This document shows positions 8,963 to 19,003 of a DNA stretch of 64,000 nucleotides, one piece after another. The stretch is from Hyphomicrobiales bacterium (lineage in GTDB: Bacteria > Pseudomonadota > Alphaproteobacteria > Rhizobiales > Rhizobiaceae): contig UCMS01000015.1 of assembly GCA_900473805.1 (NCBI GenBank), positions 1 through 64,000 of the forward strand, read 5' to 3'. The notes under the pieces are model-generated. The model was not told where the DNA came from. It saw only the letters and a list, made by a program, of their open reading frames with translations, and did not search any database. A program made the translations under genes and the position numbers. Every line of letters starts with the position of its first letter. Position 1 is the stretch's first letter.

Positions 8963-10134
8963 AGCGAAATCTTGAGCGAGCCTTCGTGCTCGGCGGCATA
9001 GCCTGCCTGGTCCTCGCCACCCCAGCGTTCGCGCAGCAAGGACAGGTCCTGACAGAGCTTGAAAACCAGGTCTCTGCTGCCGCGAAGGGGTGGGAGACCA
9101 CCATATTGGACGCGGCAAGGTCGCTATTCTGGATCCTTGCGGGGATCGAGGTCGGCATCGCCGCCGTCTGGCTCGCCATACAAGCCGCGTCGCTTGATAG
9201 CTGGTTCGCTGAACTCGTCCGACGGATCATGTTTATCGGCTTCTTCGCGTTCGTTCTAACCCAGGGACCAACGCTTGCGAGGGACGTCGTCAACAGCCTC
9301 TATCAGATCGGCGCTGGCGGCGGATCGGCTTCGCCGGCCGAAGTGTTCGATGCCGGTATACGGGTGGCATCGCAGATATCCGAGCAGGCCAAGTTCGGGG
9401 TGTTCGAGGACAATGCACTCGCAATCGCCGCTGTCCTTGCAATGGGGATCGTGGTCATATGCTTCTCCTTGGTCGCGGCAATCTTCGTCGCAGTCATGGT
9501 GGAGATGTATGTCGGGCTGCTGGCCGGCATGATCATGCTTGGCCTGGGTGGTTCGTCCTTCACCAAGGATTTTGCCGTCCGCTATCTGGTCTATGCCTTC
9601 GGCGTCGGTATGAAGCTCATGGCCTTGGTCATGATCGCTAGAATTGGCTCGGAAGTGCTCCTCGGACTGGCACAAGCACCGACGGCGGAAACGGATCAAT
9701 TTATCACTACATTGGCGATCGCTGGCATCTCTGTCGTGGTCTTCATCATCGCGATGTACGTTCCCAACATCATCCAGGGCGTCGTTCAAGGTTCATCCGT
9801 CACGGGCGGCATGGAAACCATTCGTCACGGCGGTCAGACGACATCATTTGCTCTCGGCACAGCATCGCTTGCCGCAGGTGCAGTAGGCGTTGGCGCTGCA
9901 ACAGCCCAATCCGCGCGGGCTGTGGGATCATCTGTGGCAGGTGCCACACTTCGCGGCATGAGTGCTGGCATCGGATCGGCAGCAAAGGCTGCAGGCTCAG
10001 CCGCGAAAGAAAAGGCGATCGGTTCGCCCGGCGCCTACGCCGGTTCGATCATGGGGCTCGCCAACGCCAAGATCGATCAGGCTCGCACAGGGCATAGCAG
10101 CCCGACACCTCCTCCCGAACGACACAACACGTAA
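8956..10134 (+). CDS. trbL: TrbL, inner-membrane channel protein (VirB6-like)
   Basis: 392 residues. A signal-like N-terminus (ATPAFAQQG), then five or six hydrophobic segments between residues 40 and 290, and an Ala/Gly/Ser-rich tail, as in TrbL/VirB6 polytopic proteins. The start overlaps trbK. Next gene trbF begins after 20 bases. Confidence 0.93.
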   Translation: MVKRNLERAFVLGGIACLVLATPAFAQQGQVLTELENQVSAAAKGWETTILDAARSLFWILAGIEVGIAAVWLAIQAASLDSWFAELVRRIMFIGFFAFVLTQGPTLARDVVNSLYQIGAGGGSASPAEVFDAGIRVASQISEQAKFGVFEDNALAIAAVLAMGIVVICFSLVAAIFVAVMVEMYVGLLAGMIMLGLGGSSFTKDFAVRYLVYAFGVGMKLMALVMIARIGSEVLLGLAQAPTAETDQFITTLAIAGISVVVFIIAMYVPNIIQGVVQGSSVTGGMETIRHGGQTTSFALGTASLAAGAVGVGAATAQSARAVGSSVAGATLRGMSAGIGSAAKAAGSAAKEKAIGSPGAYAGSIMGLANAKIDQARTGHSSPTPPPERHNT

Positions 10135-10154
10135 TCATCAGGAAGGCAAAAGTG

Positions 10155-10817
10155 ATGGCAGCAAACCGGCCGCCCGAAAGTCCTTACCTTGCCGCGCGGC
10201 AAGAGTGGACAGAACGATATGGATCCTACGTCCAGGCCGCGCGCGCATGGCGGATCGTCGGCATCCTCGGATTGTCGATGGCCGTGATCGGCTTCACCTA
10301 CGCCATGTATCTCAGCACGCAGGTCAAGCTCGTGCCGTACATCGTCGAGGTCGACAAGCTCGGCACGTCGGTGACGGCAGGCTTCCCTGAGCAGATCGAG
10401 TATGCCGATGCCCGCGTCGTCCGCGCGACACTCGGCAACTTCATCACCAGCCTGAAGTCCATCACGCCCGACGCGGTGGTGCAGAAGCAATATATAGATC
10501 GGACCTACGCGCTTCTCCGGACGTCCGATCCCTCGACCCAGAAAATCAATGCCTGGTTTCGCGGCAACTCGCCGTTCGAGAAGGCCAAGACATCGACGGT
10601 TGCCATCGAGGTCAACAACATCGTCGCACTCTCCAACCAGACCTACCAGATCGACTGGACCGAATACGAACGCGACCGCAAGGGCAAGGAGACCGGCACG
10701 CGCCGGTTTCGCGGAATTGCGACAGTGGCGCTCACCGCACCACAGGACGAGGCAATCATCCGCCTCAACCCGATCGGTCTGTATGTCCAGGACTTCGACT
10801 GGACCGCACAGCTTTAA
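10155..10817 (+). CDS. trbF: TrbF, VirB8-like inner-membrane protein
   Basis: 220 residues with one transmembrane segment (residues about 33-55) and a periplasmic domain ending [13 protein letters not shown], typical of TrbF. It is thought to nucleate the inner-membrane complex. ATG at 10155 is preferred; an adjacent GTG at 10152 would add one residue. AGGAAGGC lies upstream. Confidence 0.93.
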   Translation: MAANRPPESPYLAARQEWTERYGSYVQAARAWRIVGILGLSMAVIGFTYAMYLSTQVKLVPYIVEVDKLGTSVTAGFPEQIEYADARVVRATLGNFITSLKSITPDAVVQKQYIDRTYALLRTSDPSTQKINAWFRGNSPFEKAKTSTVAIEVNNIVALSNQTYQIDWTEYERDRKGKETGTRRFRGIATVALTAPQDEAIIRLNPIGLYVQDFDWTAQL

Positions 10818-10833
10818 GGGCAGGGGAATTCAC

Positions 10834-11652
10834 ATGCACAGAACAGGATTGATCGCGGCCGTCGGCTGCATGGCCGGGCTCGCTCTCGGGGACTGCGCAA
10901 TCGCGCAAAGCATGACACCAAACGAAGCCAAGGGCACCAATATCTCTCGCAAGTGGCGAGGCACGGCCGGTCTGGTGACAACCGGGCCCGACGGTAAGGT
11001 GATCTTTCTATTCGGCGAAACTCAGCCCTCCGTGGTTTGCTCGCCGCTTCAGGTGTGCGACATCGAACTGCAGGCTGGCGAGATCGTCCGTGATGTGCTC
11101 GTTGGTGACACGGTCCGCTGGAAGGTCGAACCCGCGACATCGGGGGCGACCGGGGGCCAGGCAATCCACCTGATCGTGAAGCCGTCCGAGGCAGGCCTCG
11201 TCACGTCCATGGTCGTCACGACCTCGCGGCGGACTTATCATATCCAGCTCAAATCCCACCCCAGCCAATACATGGCGAGGATCGGATTCGAGTACCCGGA
11301 AGATGTGTCGACCAAGCTGGCCGACATCAATACTCGCCTTGAGACCGGGGGCACTCCCGGAACTGCTCCGGACAAGCTGAACTTCGCCTATTCGGTCAGC
11401 GGCCGAGCCTCATGGCGGCCGAAGCGCGTCTATTCCGATGGCGCTAAAACTTACATCCAGTTTCCACGGTCCATCTCTGGGCAGGACGCTCCGGTGCTGT
11501 TCGTCGTCAGCGGCGGCCAGAACCGCATCGTCAACTATCGCATGAAAAACGACATGATGATCGTCGACTACGCCGTCGACAAGGCTGTGCTCGTCTCCGG
11601 GGTCGGCTGGCGCCAGCAGAAGATCACGATCCGGCGGGGAGCTGACCGATGA
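10834..11652 (+). CDS. trbG: TrbG, VirB9-like periplasmic core protein
   Basis: 272 residues. Signal peptide ending CAIAQS, then the VirB9/TrbG beta-rich domain ([18 protein letters not shown] near the start, and [21 protein letters not shown] near the end). It forms the outer core with TrbH and TrbI. Strong site GGGGAATTCAC before the ATG. Its end overlaps trbH by 4 bases. Confidence 0.94.
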   Translation: MHRTGLIAAVGCMAGLALGDCAIAQSMTPNEAKGTNISRKWRGTAGLVTTGPDGKVIFLFGETQPSVVCSPLQVCDIELQAGEIVRDVLVGDTVRWKVEPATSGATGGQAIHLIVKPSEAGLVTSMVVTTSRRTYHIQLKSHPSQYMARIGFEYPEDVSTKLADINTRLETGGTPGTAPDKLNFAYSVSGRASWRPKRVYSDGAKTYIQFPRSISGQDAPVLFVVSGGQNRIVNYRMKNDMMIVDYAVDKAVLVSGVGWRQQKITIRRGADR

Positions 11653-12086
11653 ACAAGACCATCGCCGCCATCATCATCACCGCCGTTCTTTCCGGTTGCC
11701 AGACTGCGGATGAAACGCTGGCCACAAGTTTCACTCCGACTTCTGTCACTGGCTCCACCGCAAGCGCAATCGCCGGCGACATGGCAAGCCGGCTTGCAGA
11801 ACAAGTTGGACCTGCCGGCAACACGACACTGAAAATGGAGAAAGATAACTCCGAATACGCCGCCGCTCTTGAGGCCGCGCTAGAGGGATGGGGGTACACG
11901 GTCGTTACCGATGAGAAAGTCAGTAAGGATCAGAAGCCTGTCGAGTTCGCGTGGTCAATCGACAGTTTCGACGGTCAAGTACTGGCGCAAGTCAGCACAC
12001 CAGCCCTTGCGCTTGGTCGGGCCTATACGGCGACGTCATCAGGCGCGACACCCGCCAGTCCGCTTTCGGTCATGCAGCGAAACTGA
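11649..12086 (+). CDS. trbH: TrbH, outer-membrane lipoprotein
   Basis: 145 residues with a lipoprotein signal; lipobox LSGC places the acylated cysteine at residue 17. TrbH fills the role of the small VirB7-like lipoprotein in the Trb core complex. Overlaps trbG by ATGA; trbI follows after 14 bases. Confidence 0.9.
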   Translation: MNKTIAAIIITAVLSGCQTADETLATSFTPTSVTGSTASAIAGDMASRLAEQVGPAGNTTLKMEKDNSEYAAALEAALEGWGYTVVTDEKVSKDQKPVEFAWSIDSFDGQVLAQVSTPALALGRAYTATSSGATPASPLSVMQRN

Positions 12087-12100
12087 GGGAAGGCGAGATC

Positions 12101-13399
12101 ATGGTTCAATCACTCCAGCTCCGCACAGCAGGCAGTTCTGACGATCAACGGAGCATGAGACGCCTCAATCGCCTGCCAATCATCGTCGCTATCATCATCA
12201 TTGTCCTGTTTTTCGGCGTGGTCATCATCGGCCTTTCGTGGCGTGGCCTTTCCTTCAACCGGGGAAACGAGCTCGACACCGGTACCACTGCGCCAGCCAC
12301 TTCATTTGGCGATCAGCTGAAGCGTGGGATATCCGATGGTATTATCGGTGAGCCGGAGCAACGGGAAGAATTCCAGCCGACACCTGTCGTTATCGAGCGT
12401 GAGCGCGTGAGAGAGCCTGTGGTGGACCGTGAAGAGGTCACCCGAACGGAACGCAGAACGCAACTCGAGCCAGAGGCTGAGTGGAGAGCGCGGCTGAAGC
12501 GCGAACAAGATGAGCAGATACTGCGTGAGGCCCAGCGTCAGCGGATGGCAAGCATTCAGGCTCGCGCAACAGCGCTAGACTCCCCGCTCAAGGTAGATTT
12601 GTCCGAGGTGCAGAGAAGCTCCTCGGAAACCGCAATCGATGCCCGTCAGCCGCTCAATTCCACAACGAACAGCGCATCCGATCTTTACAGCGCCGCGATG
12701 AAGTCCGGATTACTCGGACAGAACGTCGATCAAAACGGCCAGACCTCAAAGGAAGAATTCTTCAACCAGGACATCAAGGATCTTGGCTATCTGCCAAACC
12801 AGGTGGTCCCGCAGCTCTCGCGCTTTGAGCTGAAGCGTGGGTCTGTCATCCCTGCGACAATGATCACGGGCCTGAACTCCGACCTTCCGGGCAGGATTTC
12901 GGCACAGGTCAGCCAGAATGTCTATGACAGCGCCACGGGCTACCGGCTGCTCATTCCGCAGGGGGCGAAACTCTTTGGTCGTTACGATTCCAAGGTGTCA
13001 TTCGGTCAGAAGCGCGTGTTGGTCGTCTGGACGGACCTCACATTCCCGAATGGATCGACATTGCAGATCGGCGGCATGGCCGGCACGGATGCCGAAGGCT
13101 ATAGCGGCTTCAAGGACAAGGTCGATCGCCACATTTGGCGTACGTTTAGCTCTGCCGCACTCGTTGCCATTATCGGCACAGGCATCGATATGTCGATGCC
13201 TGAGAGCTCGACGCTCGCGACGCAGGATACCGCGTCCGACGCCGCCCGTCGGAATTTTGCCGAGAGCTTCGGCCGAGTGGCCGAGCAAAGCATCTCAAAA
13301 AATCTGAATGTCCAGCCGACGGTCAGGATACGGCCGGGCTACAAGTTTAACGTATTGGTAGATCAGGACATCGTCTTTCCAGCCGCATATCGCGACTAG
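12101..13399 (+). CDS. trbI: TrbI, VirB10-like core protein
   Basis: 432 residues: short cytoplasmic N-terminus, one transmembrane helix (about 27-47), a charged Arg/Glu-rich linker, and the conserved C-terminal VirB10 domain (GSVIPATMITGLNSDLPGRI, RLLIPQGAKLFGRYDS, FPNGSTLQIGGMAGTD). It spans both membranes. Last gene of the operon; no clear terminator follows. Confidence 0.95.
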   Translation: MVQSLQLRTAGSSDDQRSMRRLNRLPIIVAIIIIVLFFGVVIIGLSWRGLSFNRGNELDTGTTAPATSFGDQLKRGISDGIIGEPEQREEFQPTPVVIERERVREPVVDREEVTRTERRTQLEPEAEWRARLKREQDEQILREAQRQRMASIQARATALDSPLKVDLSEVQRSSSETAIDARQPLNSTTNSASDLYSAAMKSGLLGQNVDQNGQTSKEEFFNQDIKDLGYLPNQVVPQLSRFELKRGSVIPATMITGLNSDLPGRISAQVSQNVYDSATGYRLLIPQGAKLFGRYDSKVSFGQKRVLVVWTDLTFPNGSTLQIGGMAGTDAEGYSGFKDKVDRHIWRTFSSAALVAIIGTGIDMSMPESSTLATQDTASDAARRNFAESFGRVAEQSISKNLNVQPTVRIRPGYKFNVLVDQDIVFPAAYRD

Positions 13400-13614
13400 C
13401 CGAACAGGCCTGCCCTGCAAATGCCACAGACAGATTGAATCGTTATGACCTAATGCAATCTTGCATGGCTAAAAACTATCATTAATGGTCAACTTTAAAG
13501 CCGCATGCTCCTATGCGGCGACTTATCTTGGAGCTACCGCGCCCTCAGCCAAGGGCATCCCTAGATGACTGCAACTGTGCTGCAGTCAGACCCTCAGTCG
13601 AAGGAGGCTGTGAA

Positions 13615-14316
13615 TTGAATCAATGGTTTGAGCACTTGACCGAACAGGTTGCCCTGGCGCACGACGAAGCAGCAGTGAGGGCCACCCTAGAAAAGCTCAG
13701 TCAGGAAGCGGGTTTTGGCGCCTATGCGTATCTGAGCCTTCAGGCAGAAACCCACACGGCAATCTCAAACTATGACATTGAGTGGCAGCAGCGATATCTC
13801 GAAAGAGCATATGCATCGATTGATCCAGTCGTGCGAAACGCGCGCGACAAGCTTGAGGCCTTCGCGTGGTCCAATGAAGCATCGCTGCGAATGAGCAAGG
13901 AGCGCAGGGCCTTCTACGGAGAGGCCGGTGAGTTTGGAATCCGCTCAGGGATTACCATTCCGATCAAGGCGGGCTTCGGGCGTATGGCGATGCTCACACT
14001 TGCCTCAGCAGACGCGGACTTCGCCCAAGGACAACAGCTGAACCCGGTCCTTGCGGCTTCGGCAGTCGCGCAACTGCATGCAAGGCTTGAAGGCCTGGGG
14101 GCTAAGCCAACCTTTCGAACGCCAATTCGATTGAAGTCGGATGAGTTGACTTGCTTGCGATGGTCGGCCGAGGGGAAATCGATGCGTGCGATCGCGATCA
14201 TCGAGAACACCACCTATGCCAATGTCGCATTCTTCATTCGCAATGCCAAGGCGGCATTGGGCGCGACGACCTTGCCGCAGGCGACAGCCATGGCCACAAA
14301 GTTCGGACTAATCTAA
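13615..14316 (+). CDS. traR: TraR, quorum-sensing transcriptional activator (LuxR family)
   Basis: 233 residues from a TTG start that follows a strong AAGGAGG site. From this start the acyl-HSL contacts of Agrobacterium TraR fall on the same numbers: Y53, W57, Y61, D70 and W85. The C-terminal LuxR helix-turn-helix follows (LTCLRWSAEGKSMRAIAII), but the expected recognition helix (TYANVAFFIRNAKAAL) differs strongly from Agrobacterium TraR, so its operator may differ too. TraR with AHL should activate traI-trb and the tra operons. Convergent with traM. Confidence 0.92.
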   Translation: MNQWFEHLTEQVALAHDEAAVRATLEKLSQEAGFGAYAYLSLQAETHTAISNYDIEWQQRYLERAYASIDPVVRNARDKLEAFAWSNEASLRMSKERRAFYGEAGEFGIRSGITIPIKAGFGRMAMLTLASADADFAQGQQLNPVLAASAVAQLHARLEGLGAKPTFRTPIRLKSDELTCLRWSAEGKSMRAIAIIENTTYANVAFFIRNAKAALGATTLPQATAMATKFGLI

Positions 14317-14317
14317 A

Positions 14318-14638
14318 TTAGTGCCCCTTTGATTTCGGCATGTCCGGGATGTAGCCCAGAATGTCGATAAGCGTGGACACGACCGTCTGCTGGGCATGCA
14401 CGGCAATCATCGCCTGTATGTAGTCTTGGCTTGCCTCACGCGCCGTGTCTGAGTCGGTTGCGGCATCGACTTTTGCTTCGAGCATCACTGCGTCGTTGCG
14501 CAAGCGGCGATGTTTCTCAATCTCCCGCACAACATGGCGTTCGATCTCCTCAGGCGGTTGATCGCTCATTAAACCGATGAGTGGACGCAATATGAGTTTG
14601 ATGTCAGACACAGGCCCGGCTGCACTTGTTTTTAACAC
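14318..14638 (-). CDS. traM: TraM, anti-activator of TraR
   Basis: 106 residues, close to the usual ~102. Conserved segments LRPLIGLM near the start and HAQQTVVSTLIDILGYIPDMPK at the end match TraM, a helical dimer that binds TraR and stops it from binding DNA. It is convergent with traR, the stops 2 bases apart, as in many rhizobial transfer systems. Confidence 0.92.
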   Translation of the reverse strand: MLKTSAAGPVSDIKLILRPLIGLMSDQPPEEIERHVVREIEKHRRLRNDAVMLEAKVDAATDSDTAREASQDYIQAMIAVHAQQTVVSTLIDILGYIPDMPKSKGH

Positions 14639-14728
14639 GATCGATCCAGTTACTGCCCATATGCGGTCGGTGTAAACCGTCTTAAAAAATCTGACATGCA
14701 GAGGGGCAAGCCGATATAGAAATCAGTT

Positions 14729-14759
14729 ACATACTATAGTTGATAAACTTAAAGTATGT
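14729..14759. promoter_or_regulatory. Inverted repeat before the XRE gene
   Basis: Arms ACATACT (14729-14735) and AGTATGT (14753-14759) are separated by 17 AT-rich bases. It lies 20 bases before the preferred start of the XRE regulator and is a candidate self-operator. Confidence 0.4.
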
Positions 14760-14778
14760 AAACGGTGATCTTCCGCGC

Positions 14779-15018
14779 ATGGATATGCGCAAGCTGGTCG
14801 GCCGAAATTTCGCCCGCCTTCGTCGGGAACAAGGCCTGACGCAGGAGGATGTGGAAGCGCGTTCGGGCTTCAGCCAGCAATATCTGAGCGGTCTCGAACG
14901 GGGGAAGCGAAACCCGTCCATCGTCACGCTTTATGAAATCGCTCAGGCGCTCGGAGTGAGTCATGTTGAACTGGTCGCGCCCGACGATGGAACTGGAGAT
15001 CGAATTGTCCCTTCGTGA
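14779..15018 (+). CDS. XRE-family helix-turn-helix regulator
   Basis: 79 residues from the ATG at 14779 (MDMRKLVGRNFARLRREQGLT). A single Cro/CI-type HTH domain covers about residues 5-62 (LTQEDVEARSGFSQQYLSGLERGKRNPSIVTLYEIAQALG). An in-frame TTG at 14740 would add 13 residues but lies inside the inverted repeat, so it is less likely. It overlaps the DUF433 gene by 56 bases in another frame. The pair interrupts the usual traM-traH adjacency. Target genes cannot be read from the sequence. Confidence 0.85.
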   Translation: MDMRKLVGRNFARLRREQGLTQEDVEARSGFSQQYLSGLERGKRNPSIVTLYEIAQALGVSHVELVAPDDGTGDRIVPS

Positions 15019-15316
15019 GGCCGAAAACGCAATCGAGCATGTCGCGGGTGTCTGCGGCGGTGAACCTGTGTTCAGGGGCACCCGTGTTCCTGTTAGAATG
15101 GTTGCAGCCATGAAAAGCCAGGGTGCGACCACAGAGGATATCGTTGAAGGGTATCCGTCGCTCACGGTTCGCATGGTCGAGCTTGCAGAAATCTGGACGA
15201 TGCCATACCCGATGAGCGGCCGCCCCTTCAGACTTTCGGACCTTGGCGCGACGGTCAACCACACAAAGCGCTTTTCGCTGTCGCTGCCATCAGGCAAAAT
15301 CTCAGAAGCCCGATAG
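14963..15316 (+). CDS. DUF433 protein (antitoxin-like)
   Basis: 117 residues. Residues about 26-75 carry the DUF433 core (GVCGGEPVFRGTRVPVRMVA, TEDIVEGYPSLTVRMVELA), a domain often found as the antitoxin partner of a PIN-type (DUF5615) toxin. The C-terminal 40 residues look like an added tail. No PIN gene follows; the next gene is the opposing ATPase 8 bases away. Start at 14963 has GGAG upstream; a later ATG at 14987 is possible. Confidence 0.75.
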   Translation: MLNWSRPTMELEIELSLREAENAIEHVAGVCGGEPVFRGTRVPVRMVAAMKSQGATTEDIVEGYPSLTVRMVELAEIWTMPYPMSGRPFRLSDLGATVNHTKRFSLSLPSGKISEAR

Positions 15317-15323
15317 ATCCACG

Positions 15324-16577
15324 TCACATCGACCACAAGATTGAGAGGGGTGCTGCTTGCAGACGTTCGGCAAACGGCGTGATGCGGTCATGATCATGCA
15401 GGACGAGGCCTCGCACGAAACGGTCGCCGACCGCTGCCTGTAGCTGACGTAACCCGCGGAAATCATCGGCCCTGACGGTCGCAGATGCCTTGACTTCAAT
15501 GCCGATGATCCGCCCAAGCCGATCCTCAATCACGATATCGACCTCATCCAGATCCTTCGTTCTATAGTGCGAAAACGAGACGCGTCGCTCAGACCAGGAT
15601 GCCAGCTTCATCAGTTCGGAGACGACAAAACTCTCTAGCAGGGCGCCAAATCGAGTCTTGTCGTCAGATAGTTTGGCCAGTTCGTCTTCGCGCAAAGCCG
15701 CCAGAAGCCCTGTGTCGATGAAATGGAGCTTTGGTGTTTTGACAAGCCGGCTGAGCCGGTTGTTCGACCACGGGACTAGGGTTTTGATCAGGAATAGCCG
15801 CTCCAAGATCGCTATGTATTTTTGTGCGGTAACCCCGGACAAGCCCAGCGCCGAACCAAAGCTGCTATTGTTGATCAATTGGCCGGCATGTTCTGCGAGG
15901 ATGTTCAGGAGGCGCGGCAAACGATCGAACTGATCTATGTTGGCAATGTCGCGCACGTCGCGATCTAGGATAAGACTGACATAGTCTTCGAGCCACGAGA
16001 CGCGCCGGGCTGATGTGGTTCGCCTCAAGGCTTCAGGATAGCCCCCAGCCAATACCATGCTCATCAATTCCTTGCCGAGAACAACCTCACCCTGTACGGC
16101 CGGTTCGTCCCCCGCGAACAGTCGGTCGAGCATAAGGCCCGGACTCGATCGGATTTCGGCCTGTGCGAAGGGAAGGAGCGGAATGACGGCCATTCGGCCG
16201 GCGAGCGAGTCGGCAATAGTCGGAATGGTCGCTAGATTCGCGGAGCCCGTTAACAGAAACCGCCCTGGCTCCTGATCTTCATCCACGCTTGCCTTGATCG
16301 CAAGCATCAGATCGGGGACTCTTTGAACCTCGTCGATAACCGCCCGCTTGATCCCCCGTATAAACCCCGTGGGGTCGGCCTTCGCGGCGTTCAAGGTACC
16401 TGCATCATCCAATGTGATGTATGGCCGATCCTTGTCTGAGAACATGCGCGCGAGCGTCGTCTTACCTGCCTGCCGCGGCCCAGATATCAAAACGACACGG
16501 GTGTCGGCTAGAGCTGCCTCCACGAGAGGCAGCGCTTTACGATCGACAAGGGGCTTCAAATTCGAATGATCAGTCAT
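15324..16577 (-). CDS. AAA ATPase with DUF4143 domain
   Basis: 417 residues. N-terminal AAA domain with Walker A SGPRQAGKTTL (about 32-42), AVIDEVQRVPDL and sensor GRFLLTGSANLA; C-terminal DUF4143 domain with restriction-endonuclease-like features (DEVDIVIEDRLGRIIGIEVKAS, near residue 350). These proteins are common in mobile and defence-rich regions but have no settled function. It is convergent with the DUF433 gene and sits between traM and traH, where transfer plasmids usually have nothing. Confidence 0.87.
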   Translation of the reverse strand: MTDHSNLKPLVDRKALPLVEAALADTRVVLISGPRQAGKTTLARMFSDKDRPYITLDDAGTLNAAKADPTGFIRGIKRAVIDEVQRVPDLMLAIKASVDEDQEPGRFLLTGSANLATIPTIADSLAGRMAVIPLLPFAQAEIRSSPGLMLDRLFAGDEPAVQGEVVLGKELMSMVLAGGYPEALRRTTSARRVSWLEDYVSLILDRDVRDIANIDQFDRLPRLLNILAEHAGQLINNSSFGSALGLSGVTAQKYIAILERLFLIKTLVPWSNNRLSRLVKTPKLHFIDTGLLAALREDELAKLSDDKTRFGALLESFVVSELMKLASWSERRVSFSHYRTKDLDEVDIVIEDRLGRIIGIEVKASATVRADDFRGLRQLQAAVGDRFVRGLVLHDHDRITPFAERLQAAPLSILWSM

Positions 16578-16663
16578 ACGGCCATTCTTAACTCAATGGC
16601 CGTCCAATTTAAAGTGAGATCCCGTCCATTTTTAATCTAACAAACGTCCGATCTTGAATGATA

Positions 16664-17272
16664 TCACTTCTGGCCGCTGATCCTCGTCAGATCGACGCGA
16701 ATGCCAGCATCGTCAGGCTTCGACGGCTCGTCTTTCTCCTGGGGCGTGGCTTCGGCCTCCGGAGCCTCTTCTGCATCATCCACCGCCTCCTCTGATTTTT
16801 GCACGACCGCGCCACCTGGATTTTCCGCCTGGAATACGCTCTCCCCCTCAAACTTTCCGGTCTGCCAGGCATGGACAGCATCGTCGAAGAGCTGCGGGAA
16901 CACCTCTTCACTCGTCGGGTTGCCATACCAGTTCGCGACGATGCGAAGGATCTTGGCAAACATCATCGTGCCCATGCGCAGATTCGCGCAGGGGTCAACC
17001 AGATCAGCCTTCAGCTCTGACGCGTCCCTCAGACCGATTCCCGCCGGAATCTGGGTGAGACCCACCCGCACGACAGAACCGCCGATGTTTTCGCGGACAA
17101 TCTCGATTGCTTCCTCGGGCGTTTTCGGTTTGGGAATGAGGATCAGACGCCCACCGGACTTTACCGTGATCGCAAGCGGATCGTCCGAGCCGACCGCCTG
17201 GACGAACTGCTGGACGATAGCCGGCTTCAACGATGGGTCGGCACATTCCTTGACCAGCGCAGCTTCCAGCAT
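16664..17272 (-). CDS. traH: TraH, conjugal transfer protein
   Basis: 202 residues from MLEAALVKECADPSLKP. The stretch VQAVGSDDPLAITVKSGGRLILIPKP is characteristic of rhizobial TraH. The C-terminus is Glu/Ala-rich and probably disordered. Role not defined; it ends the traAFBH operon. The ATG at 17272 has GGAG 9 bases upstream and starts 14 bases after traB stops; the frame is open further upstream but overlaps traB. Confidence 0.88.
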   Translation of the reverse strand: MLEAALVKECADPSLKPAIVQQFVQAVGSDDPLAITVKSGGRLILIPKPKTPEEAIEIVRENIGGSVVRVGLTQIPAGIGLRDASELKADLVDPCANLRMGTMMFAKILRIVANWYGNPTSEEVFPQLFDDAVHAWQTGKFEGESVFQAENPGGAVVQKSEEAVDDAEEAPEAEATPQEKDEPSKPDDAGIRVDLTRISGQK

Positions 17273-17286
17273 GTGAGCTCCAACCC

Positions 17287-18447
17287 TTAACTGTTGAACG
17301 AGATGACGAGCGGCAGGCCGAACAAGCGGGCCCAAGCCTCGCTGCTCGCCCGCTGGATGTCGATGATCGATGTCCCTGCGGTCCACCAGCCGTTCCCGAC
17401 AGCGACGACGGCGTGGGGTCGGTGGAATGCCGATTGCAGGATCGGCCAGACGAGAAGCTGCTCGTAGCAGATCAATGGCGCCACTCTCTGGTTGGCGACA
17501 TCCACGACGGGATTGGCAAAGTAATGTGCCCGGGCACCGCCGTTATCGCCGATCCAGGCTCTCCATGGCTGCCACATCGAGCCCGGGACCGGCATCCTCT
17601 CCCGATAGAGAATATCGGTTCCATCAGCCGACAGTTTGACGAGCACATTGTCATAGCCTTGGCTGTCGATGACGGCCGCTCCCGCGATGACAGTAATGCC
17701 CTTATCCGCGAGAGATCGCTGCCAGACGCGGCCAACCGTCGGTGTCCAGAAACCGAGAGCGCTTTCCGGCAGCACAACCGTGGTGCCCAACTGTTGGGCG
17801 CGTACAACGTCGATCAGCTCGTGTTGCCGCTTGAGGCCAGCTTCGCGTCCGAGCGACGCCCCCCTTTCAAGGTCGACACCGATCCACGACGTAGGTAGAA
17901 TCGGAGGCGTCCACTCAGCGGCGGGCCAGAGCCAGAAGCCTGCCATGGCCAAGGCTGCAGCCGGCCGATACCGCGTTGTCATGACGATCAGGCCGGCTGC
18001 CATCGCTCCCAAACCCCACCATCCCCAGCCGGGAAACAGAACGCCCGCGGCCGTGATCGGATGCGCCCATCCAAGAATGCCGAAAGGCGGGATCGCCATT
18101 GCGATGCATGCGGCCAGGTAGCGACCCTGCTTCTGCCATCCCTTGCCATCCCTCCAGAGCACCGAATGGACCGTAACGAAGGCGCTTGAAGCGACCAGCC
18201 AAAGCAAGAGTCCGGGCCAAATATCCGATGAATAGAAGTTCGCTAAGCCCTGCGGCAAGCCACGTGATGCCGCTAAGAAGTAGGCAGCAGAGATCGCCAC
18301 TGCCTGCAGGCGCGTCCGCGCCAGAGACCAGAGCATGGGGAACGTGGCTGCGAGGGGCAAGAGAAGAACATCACCGCTCCAACCGATCCATCCCGCGCTG
18401 GTGGACAGTGCGACGAGGGCAACATTCCGCAAGAAATCAGGGCGCAT
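17287..18447 (-). CDS. traB: TraB, conjugal transfer protein with nitrilase-like domain
   Basis: 386 residues from MRPDFLRN. Six or so hydrophobic segments up to about residue 190, then a carbon-nitrogen-hydrolase domain resembling apolipoprotein N-acyltransferase (VVLPESALGFW with the catalytic Glu, and the Cys motif APLICYEQLL). Ti-plasmid TraB helps transfer efficiency. The start overlaps traF by 11 bases, indicating coupled translation. Confidence 0.88.
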   Translation of the reverse strand: MRPDFLRNVALVALSTSAGWIGWSGDVLLLPLAATFPMLWSLARTRLQAVAISAAYFLAASRGLPQGLANFYSSDIWPGLLLWLVASSAFVTVHSVLWRDGKGWQKQGRYLAACIAMAIPPFGILGWAHPITAAGVLFPGWGWWGLGAMAAGLIVMTTRYRPAAALAMAGFWLWPAAEWTPPILPTSWIGVDLERGASLGREAGLKRQHELIDVVRAQQLGTTVVLPESALGFWTPTVGRVWQRSLADKGITVIAGAAVIDSQGYDNVLVKLSADGTDILYRERMPVPGSMWQPWRAWIGDNGGARAHYFANPVVDVANQRVAPLICYEQLLVWPILQSAFHRPHAVVAVGNGWWTAGTSIIDIQRASSEAWARLFGLPLVISFNS

Positions 18448-19003
18448 AGGTCCAGACCTCCTGCGCCAGGCCGAGTATTCCATCCATCGGCAGAGGGCCG
18501 AAGTACCGGCTGTCGAAGGATCCCGGAAACTCGGAATGGAGAAAGACCGCGCCAGGCGGAACGACACCGCCATCGTAGTGCACCATCTCACGCCTCTGGC
18601 CATCCGTCCGTGCAACACGCGAGTGAGAAAGTGGCCGACCATCGATGCGGACATCGTCATGGATCTCGATCACCTGTCCAGATGTCGCTACGACCGTCTT
18701 GATCAGAGGCGCTACGCGGCCGGCGCAGAGGCCGAAACGCAGATATCCACGCGCGCGCGCTTCACGCATCTCGTCGGTGGCGGGTGGGCAGATAAAGATC
18801 AGATCGCCAACAAGGACCGGACGATCAGGCTCGACGATCCGCCACAGGCCCAGCGGTTCGCTCGGCGTCAGATTGAACCTGAAGCCCTGACCTCCGAGCA
18901 GCACAATGAGGCCAAGTGTGAACAGGCTCACGCTGGAGATCCGATAAAACCAGACGAGCCGTTTCATGCGCCGTAGCACTCTATGTCGATGGCGCATTTT
19001 CAT
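18437..19003 (-). CDS. traF: TraF, conjugative signal peptidase (S26)
   Basis: 188 residues with one N-terminal membrane segment (about 21-42). The S26 serine near TPSEPLGLWRI and a lysine in PLIKTVVATSGQ form the expected Ser-Lys pair; DSRYFGPLP is the conserved C-terminal motif. RP4 TraF processes and cyclises the TrbC pilin in the periplasm. Its ATG overlaps the traA stop (ATGA). Confidence 0.92.
   Translation of the reverse strand: MKMRHRHRVLRRMKRLVWFYRISSVSLFTLGLIVLLGGQGFRFNLTPSEPLGLWRIVEPDRPVLVGDLIFICPPATDEMREARARGYLRFGLCAGRVAPLIKTVVATSGQVIEIHDDVRIDGRPLSHSRVARTDGQRREMVHYDGGVVPPGAVFLHSEFPGSFDSRYFGPLPMDGILGLAQEVWTYAP

Noticed and set aside
13400..13614. Promoter or tra box before traR
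   Set aside because: TTGCAT and TATCAT-like boxes occur but spacing is wrong, and no copy of the 18-bp dyad is present.
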